From Mya arenaria (Eukaryota; Mollusca; Bivalvia; Myida; Myidae): 64,000 nucleotides of DNA. The stretch spans positions 26,196,989-26,260,988 of the forward strand of contig NC_069124.1 of NCBI RefSeq assembly GCF_026914265.1, in the 5' to 3' direction. The notes below the pieces were generated by a model. The model searched no databases, was not told the DNA's origin, and saw only the letters and a list, made by a program, of their open reading frames with translations. Each line of letters opens with the position of its first letter. The first letter of the stretch is position 1. Position numbers and translations under genes: made by a program. Shown one piece after another: positions 1 to 11,600 of this stretch.

Positions 1-660
1 AAATGCAATCCAGAATTTTTTTTATATATAATGCATAATTTATTGTTAGTCAGATTTTATTTTGTTATGTAATAAAGATGATTGTAAAAGATGTTGTTTT
101 GTTTGGGTTGAATCAATGTAAAATTTACACACACTAGACACTAATATATAAAACAACTTTTATAAATCATATATTTTAAGGCTTTAATAGTTTAATCCTT
201 CTATAAGTGACCCCCCTAAAAAACGTGTATTGTACACAACCTCTGTGTATTGATCTGAATCTAATTGCCTAATTGTCTTATCAGATCTCCGATCTGAATA
301 ACCTGGTGCAATTTTGGAGGTTTTAATATAGAAATGGACCCTAAATGGCCCTGAGCCAATAAACAAACAGGAAATTGGCCCCTACTGTGACATCAGTGCA
401 ATTAGCAGGAGATACACAACAGGGGATTGTCATGCCAAACATTGCTTAAACTAGACATTTAAGGGGCCAGGGACCGTAGTCAATAAACAACTTAGATTGA
501 TATTAGTCTAAACTTTAGAATTAAAAGCATGACGTCATATTTTGACTAAAGGCTTAAGTGTAAATTTTAGTGTTTCCGTTGGTCAGATAATCTTATAGTC
601 CATCCAAAGCAGCCGAATTTCACTCCATAAAATATGTTCTTAATCAGTAAAGGAGTTGTC

Positions 661-960
661 CGGGTAATCTCTGTGGCGGATCCGTGGTTTTTGTGGTAAC
701 ACTGTTAATCCAGGGATCGCAGGTTCGACACCCAACCGCTCTACTTACAAATATCATCGTCTTCCGTAGGGAAGTTAAAAGGGTCCCGTGTGACAGTGCT
801 ATACACTGGAGCACGTTAAAGATTCAGGGTAGCTCTAACCAGGGTTACGTTCTATCTGTGCACTATGCTCCAAAAACCAGAAAATGACTAACAATCTTAT
901 CGAAGCACTCGCCGAATGGGAAAGGCCCGAGTGCGAGTTTAAATAAGCTTACACACCCCA
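661..960 (+). mobile_element. tRNA-derived SINE remnant
   Basis: Contains a B-box-like GCAGGTTCGACACCC (719-733) preceded by TGGTAACACTGTTAATCCAG, then a body with GTGACAGTGCTATACACTGG and AGCACGTTAAAGATTCAGG. Such a tRNA-like head with a body is typical of molluscan SINEs. No poly-A tail or target duplication was identified. Confidence 0.55.
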
Positions 961-1924
961 CCCATCCGGGTAATTGCAGTAAAAAGATTGTGGTAATATA
1001 AAATGTTGACGTGCAGTGTTGAAGTCAAGTGACAAGAATCTATTTTTACCTCGGGCTATCGGGCAAATTGCACGAATTCGGCAGTGACTACACAGTGTCC
1101 ATTTTGATACTTTCGTTATTTTTTATATTTTTTAATGTTAAGTGCACAAGTAAAACATTCATCCCATATATGCTTTGGGGTTCATGAAATACTAAAACCA
1201 GTCTTATTTTGCGTTCAAATCACTCAATTCATTATAGAATATATAGGAATTTTATGGCCTAAGTGGCAAATAACCTTAAGTTTCACCTGAAACTACCAAA
1301 CTATATCTGATATTACCATTTTAGCGCTTCAACAATGGAATTGTGCCATAAACCTTTTTCCATCGTTCAAATACGAATGTTTTTTTTTTCCATGTAGGTC
1401 ATTATGAAGTACAGTGATTGATTCAATGTTAATTCGTGAATTTTAATGCCATATTTTAATTTTCTATCATTAAGTATCTAAATTTTGCTTGGAAATACCA
1501 TGTATGATTTTGAGTGGAAATACGCATAACTCGATTTTGAATGTGTGGGTGTGGCTGTTTTCAAAGAGCTCCAAAATCTTCAATCTTCAACCTTGTTTTA
1601 TATTGATTTTTTTATTACACGAAGTTTCAGAAAACGAAAAATGAAGGGTAATCTATAAACTGCTTGGATGCAGGGTGTTGTTGGAATCATCGCTATTGAG
1701 TATTTGAGCTATATTAGCAGTCGGAAAATCCCGAATTTACCTACGAAATAATCTCAAAATCGCTATTGGACAAAACAAAACAGATGTAGTCTTGTCGATG
1801 CATACGTACTCTAAACTTACAACTTGTATTAACAAATTTAATTAATGCTTTTCTAAATATCTAAACATTTTTGTTAATATTGTTATCGTGTAGCTTGATA
1901 ATTGCATGCATACTGTATGGGCTA

Positions 1925-2290
1925 TTACTGTTTATGACATTCGGAGCTCCTCGGCCATTTTATCGAAAACAACCTCGGATGTATTTGGACGGTTTACATA
2001 CTGAAAAAGTGGTACGTTTAAGTCCGCTGCAAGTAGATCGCGTAGTAATTTTATTTAGCAGTTAAACTTTGTGACATTACTCTTGGGATTCTTAAATATG
2101 TTTGCAATAATACAATTCAATGGCAATCAATTTAAACTTAGATCAATAAATACAACTCTAAAACACTACATTTAATTAATGATTTAATTAAAAAAATTAC
2201 GAACTACTTCAACTGATGTACCTGCATACATCCGAGGTTGTTTTTGAAAAAAATGGCCGAGGAGTTCCGAATGCTGTTTATGAATGTTGT
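1925..2290. mobile_element. Foldback MITE, family A, copy 1
   Basis: The segment GCTCCTCGGCCATTTTATCG..AACCTCGGATGTATTTG near 1945-1990 reappears as reverse complement at about 2226-2270 (CATCCGAGGTTGTTTTTG, AAATGGCCGAGGAGTTCCGA). A second copy is at 15480-15790. Confidence 0.7.
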
Positions 2291-2550
2291 AAAGGCCTAT
2301 AGGGATGGCCATTACCGAGCCACGTGGTCGCTTTTACAGGGCAAATAAAAGGGGTGCTCGAGGCTTCAAAAAGAAAAAAAAAATATGTACTATTCAAACT
2401 AATGCAGGTCCCTTTAAGCTAGACCTGTCAACGCAAAATGTCGCCTGTACAAATGACAGATGGTACTGAAGTTTAGTTATCAATACGTTCGCTTATCTCA
2501 ATGGAGCGTAAACACAATATACATGTATGACAGTGATAATGGATACATAG

Positions 2551-2658
2551 ATGGAATCAGTTATAGTGTTTAGTGTATTGGTATGGTTCGCCGTTGCCTT
2601 GGAGAAACCGGAAGTGGAGGAATTGTCCGTCCGTATGCCAAATGTCGTCGCACCTAAA
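2551..2658 (+). CDS. PHM: PHM exon 1: start codon, signal peptide, RMP motif
   Basis: Encodes residues 1-36. The hydrophobic stretch VIVFSVLVWFAVAL is followed by VRMPNVVAPK, which matches the start of the PHM catalytic core (RMPGVTPK in rat). The donor is AAA|GTATGT, phase 0. ATG at 2551 is chosen because it directly precedes the hydrophobic segment. No cysteine is present here, whereas vertebrate PHM has one before the RMP motif. Confidence 0.88.
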
Positions 2659-5600
2659 GTATGTCCATCAATGATGTTTAAAATCAATTAATACCGATGA
2701 TTGATTCAGAACTTCTACTGTTAGAAATATATTTTACACTTCATATTTTCTTCATGCAAGTCTTTTAAGCTGCACTCTCACAGATTTACCTTTTTTATAT
2801 ATTTTTTCTTGAAATGAGCTAATTGTTGGGTATATATCTACAACCTAGTGATATATGACTGCTGACAAAAGATCAGATCGCAGATTTTCATATTTCTGTT
2901 CGAAAATTAATGTTTTATGTTTTAAACCGTTACTTACGGTTTAAGAAAAATGCATAACACTTCAAATTTTGAACGTAAATATGAAAATCTGCGATCTAAT
3001 TTTTGTCAGCAGTCTTATATCACTGGTTTCAATGCATTATCGAATAAATTGGCTCGTTCCATGACAAAAAAAAATAAAATAAAAAGTTGTCAAAACGTTC
3101 AGTTTGTTAGAGTGCAGCTTTAAAGTTATTTTCATCGTTTGTGTTTACAATTATTCAGACCTTCTTGAATTAGAACTTGCAATTGAAGGAGAAATATCTG
3201 TTAATAAATCATGTTCTTAACGGTATAATTTTTTTATACTATTAAAATATCCATCGTACTATATTTTGTGTCGAATGTTCAGAACTTTGTTGAAGTTAAC
3301 AATGTTGTTAACGTCACTGTTGTTAACGTCACTGTTGTTAACGTCACTGTTGTTAACGTCACTGTTGTTAACCTTGAAGTCGTTACAGCTATAGAAATAA
3401 TAGATTCCTTTGTGATCTGCTGTATTTCTTACAAAATTATGGCTGTATTTTTTATAGTACAAACCAGAACGTCATAAAATAGTTCCACGTTTAAAAGTTA
3501 ACAATGATGCTGTTAACCGCGTTGTTAACTTTAACAAAGTTCTGAACAATCAGCCCTTAGTCTCATTTTTGAGTGGTTTAAATAGTCGGTAAGTTCATTG
3601 AATGTCGCCAATGTTCTTCATCTTAGGAGGATGCATTGATGTGCCATGCGTCGGAGCTGGAACCTGAAGAGGCATATATAGGTATTTAATTGTCTATAAA
3701 CATTCATTGAAAGAGTTTGTGATATAAGCGGTATAAGTACAGGAAAGCAATTATTTTACCCAGACTTGGGAAATACATACATGTGTAATGAGGATGAATA
3801 CTCATGGGCGCGTAGTTATGCACCAGTCAATTGTAACCACGCCCCCCCCCCAGGTCCGGGGGTATACCGGGGATAGCCGGGGAAATGGGCCGTGTTTTTA
3901 CCTTTCAGGTGGCCCCGCAGTGCCGGGTGAATGCGGTGTTTTGGCTTTGCGCAAAATATAGCGGGGAATGGGCCTTACCTAGCGTCCTTTGGGTGCGGGA
4001 GCATTTGGCGGGGATTTTACCCGGGGTTGGCTGGACCGAAAGTCAAAGTCCCCGCTATTCCCCGGACCTGGGGGGGGGGGGGCGTGGTTACAATTGACTG
4101 GTGCATTAGGCCATAGTCTGAGACTCAAACTCAAAAAGCTAAGATTTAATTTTGTTGTTAAATTGCTGCTTTATGAGCAAAAATGGCGAAACATTATGTA
4201 TGTGTTACAAATTATCAGTTCCACGATAAGGCACACATCCTTTGTCACAAGAAGATTTATCATAAATATTTTTAAACATTTATGAAATTTAGGTTTCTGA
4301 ATCCGAGTGAAACTCAGACCCAAGATGTTAGTGAATACTCCTGGGGTCATGATTACGAACAGTCTCAACTCCAAGTCCAGATTCAGACTCAGAAAAGTAT
4401 TTTGATAAAAGAAGAAAAAAACATATTTATTTCATTTCCTTTTTTAAAAAAGGGTAAATATAAGTTAAATATTCAAATAGCAATGTTTCAGCAAATTTTA
4501 CCATCAATGCTCTGAAAGGTAAATTACAATGATATGAAGTTTTGCAATAATAAGTCTTGGGTCTGAACTCAGACTTGAGACTGTTCGTTATCACTGCCCC
4601 TCGGGTCATGATTACGAACTGTCTCAACTCCAAGTCCAGACTCAGAGTCAGAAAAGCACTGTTATTAAAGCTCAAAGAACCATCTTTATTTAATTTGTGT
4701 TTCAAACATAAATGTGAATAATTGTACAATTGCGAATAGTTCAGCAAATGTCATCTACAAAACTCGACAAGAAAGAATGTTACAGTGAAATGAAGATATG
4801 CAGTTTTACCAATTGAGCCTGAACTGATCAGACACTTAGGACTATTCGGTAATCATGGACCCAGGGCACATTACGAACATGTCAAGTCAGATTCGAGACT
4901 TCGAACTGCAACTTTGTAACTTTCTTTCTAGAAGAGTATTGGTGATAAAAACAGTTGCATTTATTACCAAGGGCGGTTCCAGGATTCGATGTTAGGGGGC
5001 GTAACTTAGGGGCGTAAGCTTTTAACTTGCGCCCAAACCCTGAGAACCGCAATTTATTAGATTTAAAGTGTTGAAGGATATAATGAAATATAATGAAAAT
5101 TTGGACCATTTATGGATCCGCTAATGATTTTCACATGTAAGATTTACACGTATGTACAGGGAGTGGGTTAAAATAATGTCACTTAAAACATTGTTGGCTT
5201 TTCACATGTTTGCTTTTTGGAATCTGAGTCTTGACTCGGGCTTGAGGATGTTCGTGGTTATGGGACCTGAACTGGTATAAGCATATACGAAATCCTTCAT
5301 AAATTTACAAACATAGGTATACACGTTTTGCTTAATTGCGTGTCACAGTTGCGTTCAAGCCTCATGCAAGCCGGGATGTTGCGCATCACATGATGGTGTA
5401 CGGATGTGGACAGCCGGGGTCCAACCAGTCTTCCTGGGCATGCGGAGAAATGGACGACACATCGGATAGGTACTTTAAATATTGTGATCCTAAGGTCTGA
5501 TACGAAGGCGAGGGTAAATAAGCCCAACACAACATGTCTACTTGTTATGAGGGAGTAACCTCCCTTTGGGTACGCCGTTTACGGGATTCAAAGATGATGT

Positions 5601-8600
5601 TACGGGGTACGCAGAAATCCTGAAGTACGCATTCTCTCAAAAAGAAATAAATAACGTTCAATATCATCTTTAATGCATGAAATCGGATAAAAAATGAGGA
5701 AGTGTTCGTTGCCGCAGGATATAGGTAGGGGAGGGAGCTAGCGAGGTTACAACCCTCTGTTTTTGCAAGACAATTGACCGTGGATTTATCTAATTTAACT
5801 GAAATAACATATTTAGAACTTGTCTGGTTACCGCAGTGGTTAGTGCACTCGTTCTCGCCGGATCCGATTCCCGGTCCGGATGCAGGGGAGTTTTGTTTGT
5901 GGTGACCAAGCCGGACATGTTGGTTTCCTCTGGTTACTCCGGTTACCCACCAGACCAGACTCTCACGTAACATCGTGCTAACGAGAGTAATAATGTTGTA
6001 ATAGCTTGTTTCACAGTCGTTGTAAAATAACTAAGTTTATACTAAACTAGTACTTGTATGTCTAGATAGTTTTTCGTTAGTAGTTATAGTATTTATTATA
6101 ACAGTTTAGATAATTTTAAATTAAACTTACAAAATATTATAAAAATACACGATTTTAAACACCCATAGGGATTTAAAGCAAGCACATAATTATTTTGTAC
6201 CATCTATGTGCCTGTCTTCAAGGCAGAAAAGCACATTTTAATTTGCTCATGCGAAAGAAAATGTATGCAATACCATACAATTATAAAACACTTAACTAAA
6301 GATGATATTTGTATTTACAAATAACCATGGTTTTCAATGGCCACTTATTCAAACTCGAAGCGTTATTTTACGTCTATGTAATGCACCAGTCAATTGTAAC
6401 CACGCCCCCCCCCCCGGTCCGGGGGCCGGGGGTATACCGGGGATAGCCGGGGAAATGGGCCGTGTTTTTACTTTTCAGGTGGCCCCGCAGTGCCGGGTGA
6501 ATGCGGTGGTTTTGTCCTCGCTTTAAATATAGCGGGGAATGGACCTTACCTAGGGTCCCTGGGGTGCGGGGGCATTTGGCTGGGATTTTACCATCTGTTC
6601 GTCCCCGTAGGGCGGGGTTTTTAGCCGGGGTTGGCTGGACCGAAAGTCAAAGTCCCCGCTATTCCCCGGACCTGGGGGGGGGGGGGGTGTGGTTACAATT
6701 GACTGGTGCTTAAGTGAACGGATTTTTGGGACCGTTTAAGGTTCTCTATCTTAAAGTTTGTTTTAACCTTAGGTCCGTCTGCGGTGACGGAGAAAGACAG
6801 ATCTTGTGGGCTTGGGCTATGGATGCCGAAGGAAAGGCATTTCCTCCTGGTAAGCTTTAAGTAACATCATAAAAAAATCCTTGAAATAAGTCAAATTATT
6901 AACTTTATAAAGTATCTTTCAACTCGCAACTCAACTTCTTATTGTCTTGACTTGGCATCGGTTTAAGTTTTTTTGATTTTCTGTAAAATGTTCTGATATG
7001 TTCATTAATTTGCGTATACAGTCGAAACCCATTGGCTCGATATCCCAGGGTGCCAAGCGGAAATGCTAACAAAGGGTGAAACAAAAATGATTTCTAAAAT
7101 CCAATTCGAGCCAATGAGAAAATCGACCGAAGCGATATCGAGCCAACGGGTTTCGACTGAACTGTTATTTACATATCACTGTAGAATAATATTGCCCAAC
7201 CTTGCATTCCTTTTATTCCGGTATTGTATCCGTATAGTGTGTCTTTATCAGCAAAACATACTCGTGTGAAATATATTCAAATGTAATCAACGTGCATCCG
7301 TTCCTTATACTTGTCTTCTATCACTTACAGTACTTTGATTTTAAATATTTATTTTATTCATTTATTTTTTAAGTAGATTGATTTTGAGTACTCATATCGA
7401 GGGGTAAATGCGAAAAGGATCTAAGTGACATTAAATAAAGAAGAAGATAGAACCTCTTCGCGTTCACCTCTCGATATAGTTCATTATACACCATACTTTT
7501 TATGAATGTATTACACGTAGTGCAAATCTTTTCGATGGATTCGTACCAAAGCAGTTCCCTACGTTTTTCCTACGTTGTTTTTCAGACGTGGGTTTCCGAG
7601 TGGGCGGGGACACGGGGATCAACCACGTGGTCATTCAGATTCACTACACTCACGCATCCAAACGTAACTATATATGAACCGTTTTAATATATAAAGTATA
7701 GAATATTAAAATTTGTACTCTGTTTTTGAACACCTTATTCATTTTTTGGGTAAATCCCTTTCAGTCATTCAACTTCCCTTGATTTCTAGAAAAACGATTG
7801 ACCCATCTACAATTGGTTCCTGGATCAACGCTTCGAATGAATTGTTGATAACCACGGGACATGATCACATTAATAACTACACAAACCTTCCCCGAAGTTC
7901 ATAACATAACATAACATAACATAACATAACATAACATAACATAACATAACATTTTTTCAGCATAATATGATAGAACATTCATAGCCAAAATAAAAAAAAA
8001 ACAAATGAAACAAACCATTGCAAACCTTCCCCGAAGTTTTTGCTAATCTCGATTTGTTTATTATCAGAGTTGGAAACGCTCATGGACTTTTCGTTGGTTT
8101 TACATTTTTAATACTTCATTTATATTTCGAGACTTGTAAAAGATGGAGGCTGGGCGTGGTCATTAAGATGCACGTCAGTAAAACTAAACTACATTGCTGT
8201 GGAAGTTTTCATTAACTTAATATGTTCTGCTTTCAGCCAATGAAACAGACACATCTGGGGTAACTATTCAATTTACGAAGAACAAGTAAGTCAATTACTA
8301 GGCATACACGAGTCTGTAATTATTTGCATACAAATAGTGTATACAGTCTAAACCTGGTGTCATGATGTTATTCGTAAAATATATACTTAGCTATAAACCC
8401 ATATTAGAAGTCAACATATACTATTTTATCAAATGAGAAGGCAGTATATCTTAAGTTTTTCAATTTCAATAAATTGACAATCATCAGTTATTGCTTTAAA
8501 TCAGGTGAAGCGGTAGGTATGAACAGTGGCTGGCAAAGTTAGCGGGTAGTTTACAATATATTAAGTAGGCTACGTGTGAACACGTTAATACTTTTTTTTA

Positions 8601-11600
8601 AATTAGTATGTAATTATACCCAATAAATGGGATAATTCGACTGCACATACTAATAATCTGTTTCCATTACATAATACTAGAAACCTTTACGATTGAACTC
8701 TTCTATTGCTATATTTGCCAGATTGACATACCAGGCGGGGTACTATGTTCTGTACACATATGGATATATTCCTCCACACACGCAAGGTTAGTACTAAACC
8801 AAGGGATTAGTCCAAGAAAGTCCGGACATAATATGAAAGGTTTAAATAATTGATCAGTTCTGTCTAGGACGAATAACAGACTGGGGAGTTGCGTAGCAGA
8901 GCGATATTCGCTAGGAACCCAGAATCACTCTACTTACCTTAAACATGCTCTCTTACTCCCAAGTGAGATTTACCACAATTAATACAATTGTTCTGATATA
9001 TACATATGTACTAAAAAGTTGAAAAGATGTCGAAAACAATGGTTTTAATGAAGGATACCGAGTTTTATTTGAAAAAAGGTGCAGAAAACACGGTATTTCT
9101 ACCTTATGAGACTATTGAATATTAGCACTCACCAATCATTTTATATTTTTGCAATATCAGCTGTTAAATACACGGTTACAATCTTGTTATCAGTAATTAA
9201 TATTTCCCATGAATGCATTATTTAGTGATTAGTGAAAGGTGTATCACTCAAAATTTATGTTTGTTAAACATGCGTGTATTGATTTTGAATAAGAGTGTCC
9301 CTTTAAATGGACACAGCATAGGTTAACAATTGAAACACAAAAGAAAAAAATAATAATGCATTATTATGTGTAACTCATTTGCCTTAAATGGTTAAAACAA
9401 AAACAAAACATATCATTTGTGTCCAGATAAAAAATATTACCGATGTTTTGGCGCTTTTTAACTGGGGTATTTTTAGCCCCGTAGCTTTTAACTAAAACCT
9501 TATTGTAATGGCTTATATCTTTATTTTTGTACACAAATAATGTATTTTCTTTCATGCTTTACGATGAAATATGGGGTTTTAACAGTGAAATAACAACAGT
9601 GAAAATATCAATTTGATATTTTCACTGCAAAATAAGGAGTGAATATATCAACTTTCAGAACTACTTTTAAATTCCTTTGTTGTTACATGTACTTGCCTTG
9701 ATCAAAACAGAACATTGGACTTCAGTAAATTATGTCAAAAAATGTTAAATAAATATATAATTGGAAATTAACAACTTACCGTTTATTACCGGTTATCCCG
9801 TTTATCAAACATTTTACTGATCTTTGAAGCTGAATGTTCGAACATTTGCTTTCATACCAAACAAATTACAGACAAAAACAACTGTTCGAACATAAATAAA
9901 ATTTTATATCATCGTTCAAATGTATTTTGAACTGTTAACCATTGTAGTACGTAAAATGAGCTTCCTGGAGAATTCACACAACAATTTACAGATAGATCCA
10001 AACTAGCGTGGCATTTACTCTTTTAATATCTGGAAAACAAACATTTTAAAGCGAAACAGACTGGTCTCTGACAGTAAGATGACTGAATATTAACTTACTA
10101 TAAAAACACGCGTACATGCAGCCGTAAACTAAGAAAAATGGTTATAAAATCCAATGAGTATCCACATTTGTTTTGCTAACACATTTGACCTTCCAAATTT
10201 TCATTCTTTAAATAGCGGCGTAGTAATTTGGTTATGATTCATGTCCATCTTAAAATAAAAGTGTTTTCATTATTTTTGGAACATATGTGCACTAATGATA
10301 CTTCATTGTTTACTGTTCATAAAGCTTTGCAATAAAAAACGAGCGAATATTAAGCTATAAGAATGAATAGCAGAGAACTATTTCTCAGCAAACCGAAAGT
10401 AGAAAAGTTGACAGCTATAATTATGCATGAGGGGCGCCCCACGGGTAGCGGCGTAAAGCCCACCCTTTTCAAAAAAGAGGGTAATTCAGAAATAAATAAA
10501 AAAACAAATAAAACTCCGAAAATAAGCATAAAAGAAACAGAAAATTTGTTTATTTCAGTGTAAGATCGTATTTAATTTCACTCGTGATCATAAAAAAACT
10601 ACATTTTCACTCGTGGCTTCGCCACTCGTGAAAATATGTTTTTCTATGGCACTCGTGAAATAAAATACGATCTTACACTGAAATAAACAAATATCCTCTA
10701 TTTATTTCACCCGTGATCATAAAAAAACTACATTTTCACTCGTGGCTTCGCCACTCGTGAAAATATGTTTTTCTATGATACTCGTGAAATAAAATACATA
10801 TAATATAATCTTACACTGAAATAAACAAATATCCTCTATTTATCATTAAAGCTGCTCTCTCACAGATTTACCATTTTTACAACTTTTTTATTTCTTGTCT
10901 TGGAAAGAGCAAATGTTTGCGTAAATATCTGCAAACCAATGAAATAAGATTGGTGACAAAGAAATCAGATCGTAGATTTTCATATTTCCGTTCGAAAATT
11001 AATGTTTTATAGCCTAAACCGTTACTTACGGTTTAAGAAAAATGCATAAAACATCAATTTTTGAACTTAAATACAAATATCTGCGATCTATTTTTTGTCA
11101 GCAGTCTTATTTAACTGTTTTTCATGGATTTCATGAATTATTGAGTATCATATATAATTTCAATTAAATAATAATGATAAAAGGAAAAAACCAATCCGAA
11201 ATAGTTATGGAATAATTGTATTGCTATAAATGACAAACTTCGCTGCACATGTCATACCAAGTGTCATAACATTGCCGATGGATTATTTCTATCCTGCTGT
11301 GAATACGCCGCGGGGTGGGCCATAAAACCATTATCGTACAGTTGAATACACAATTTCTGGGCATCGAATTTCTACAAATTTTACATAAATCTTCAAAAAG
11401 GACCAAAAGATATTTAAAAATTCATTATTTCGAAAAGTTCATTTGAAAGAGAAAATTTTTTTTGCATCGTAATCCGCTGGAAGCTAAGCGATCGGACGTC
11501 TATAATAACTTTAAATAGCAAAACAATTTTTAGCTCCTTCTTATTTCAATGAAACTTTTAATGACCAACAAAACCCTTAAAAAGGACCAAAATGTAAAAA

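Larger units (their letters stand above)
1..2550. other. Upstream spacer of PHM
   Basis: No gene seen. Holds a SINE-like element (about 661-960), a foldback element (about 1925-2290) and otherwise unique AT-rich sequence. No convincing TATA box or CpG-rich promoter could be assigned to PHM. Confidence 0.5.

Noticed and set aside
3885-4285. Overlapping open frames of 60-98 residues
   Set aside because: They lie in and around a GC-rich MITE and reappear in its second copy at 6.4-6.7 kb; non-autonomous element, not a gene.
5545-5973. 142-residue minus-strand open frame
   Set aside because: Runs through a tRNA-derived SINE and flanking intron of PHM; no domain.
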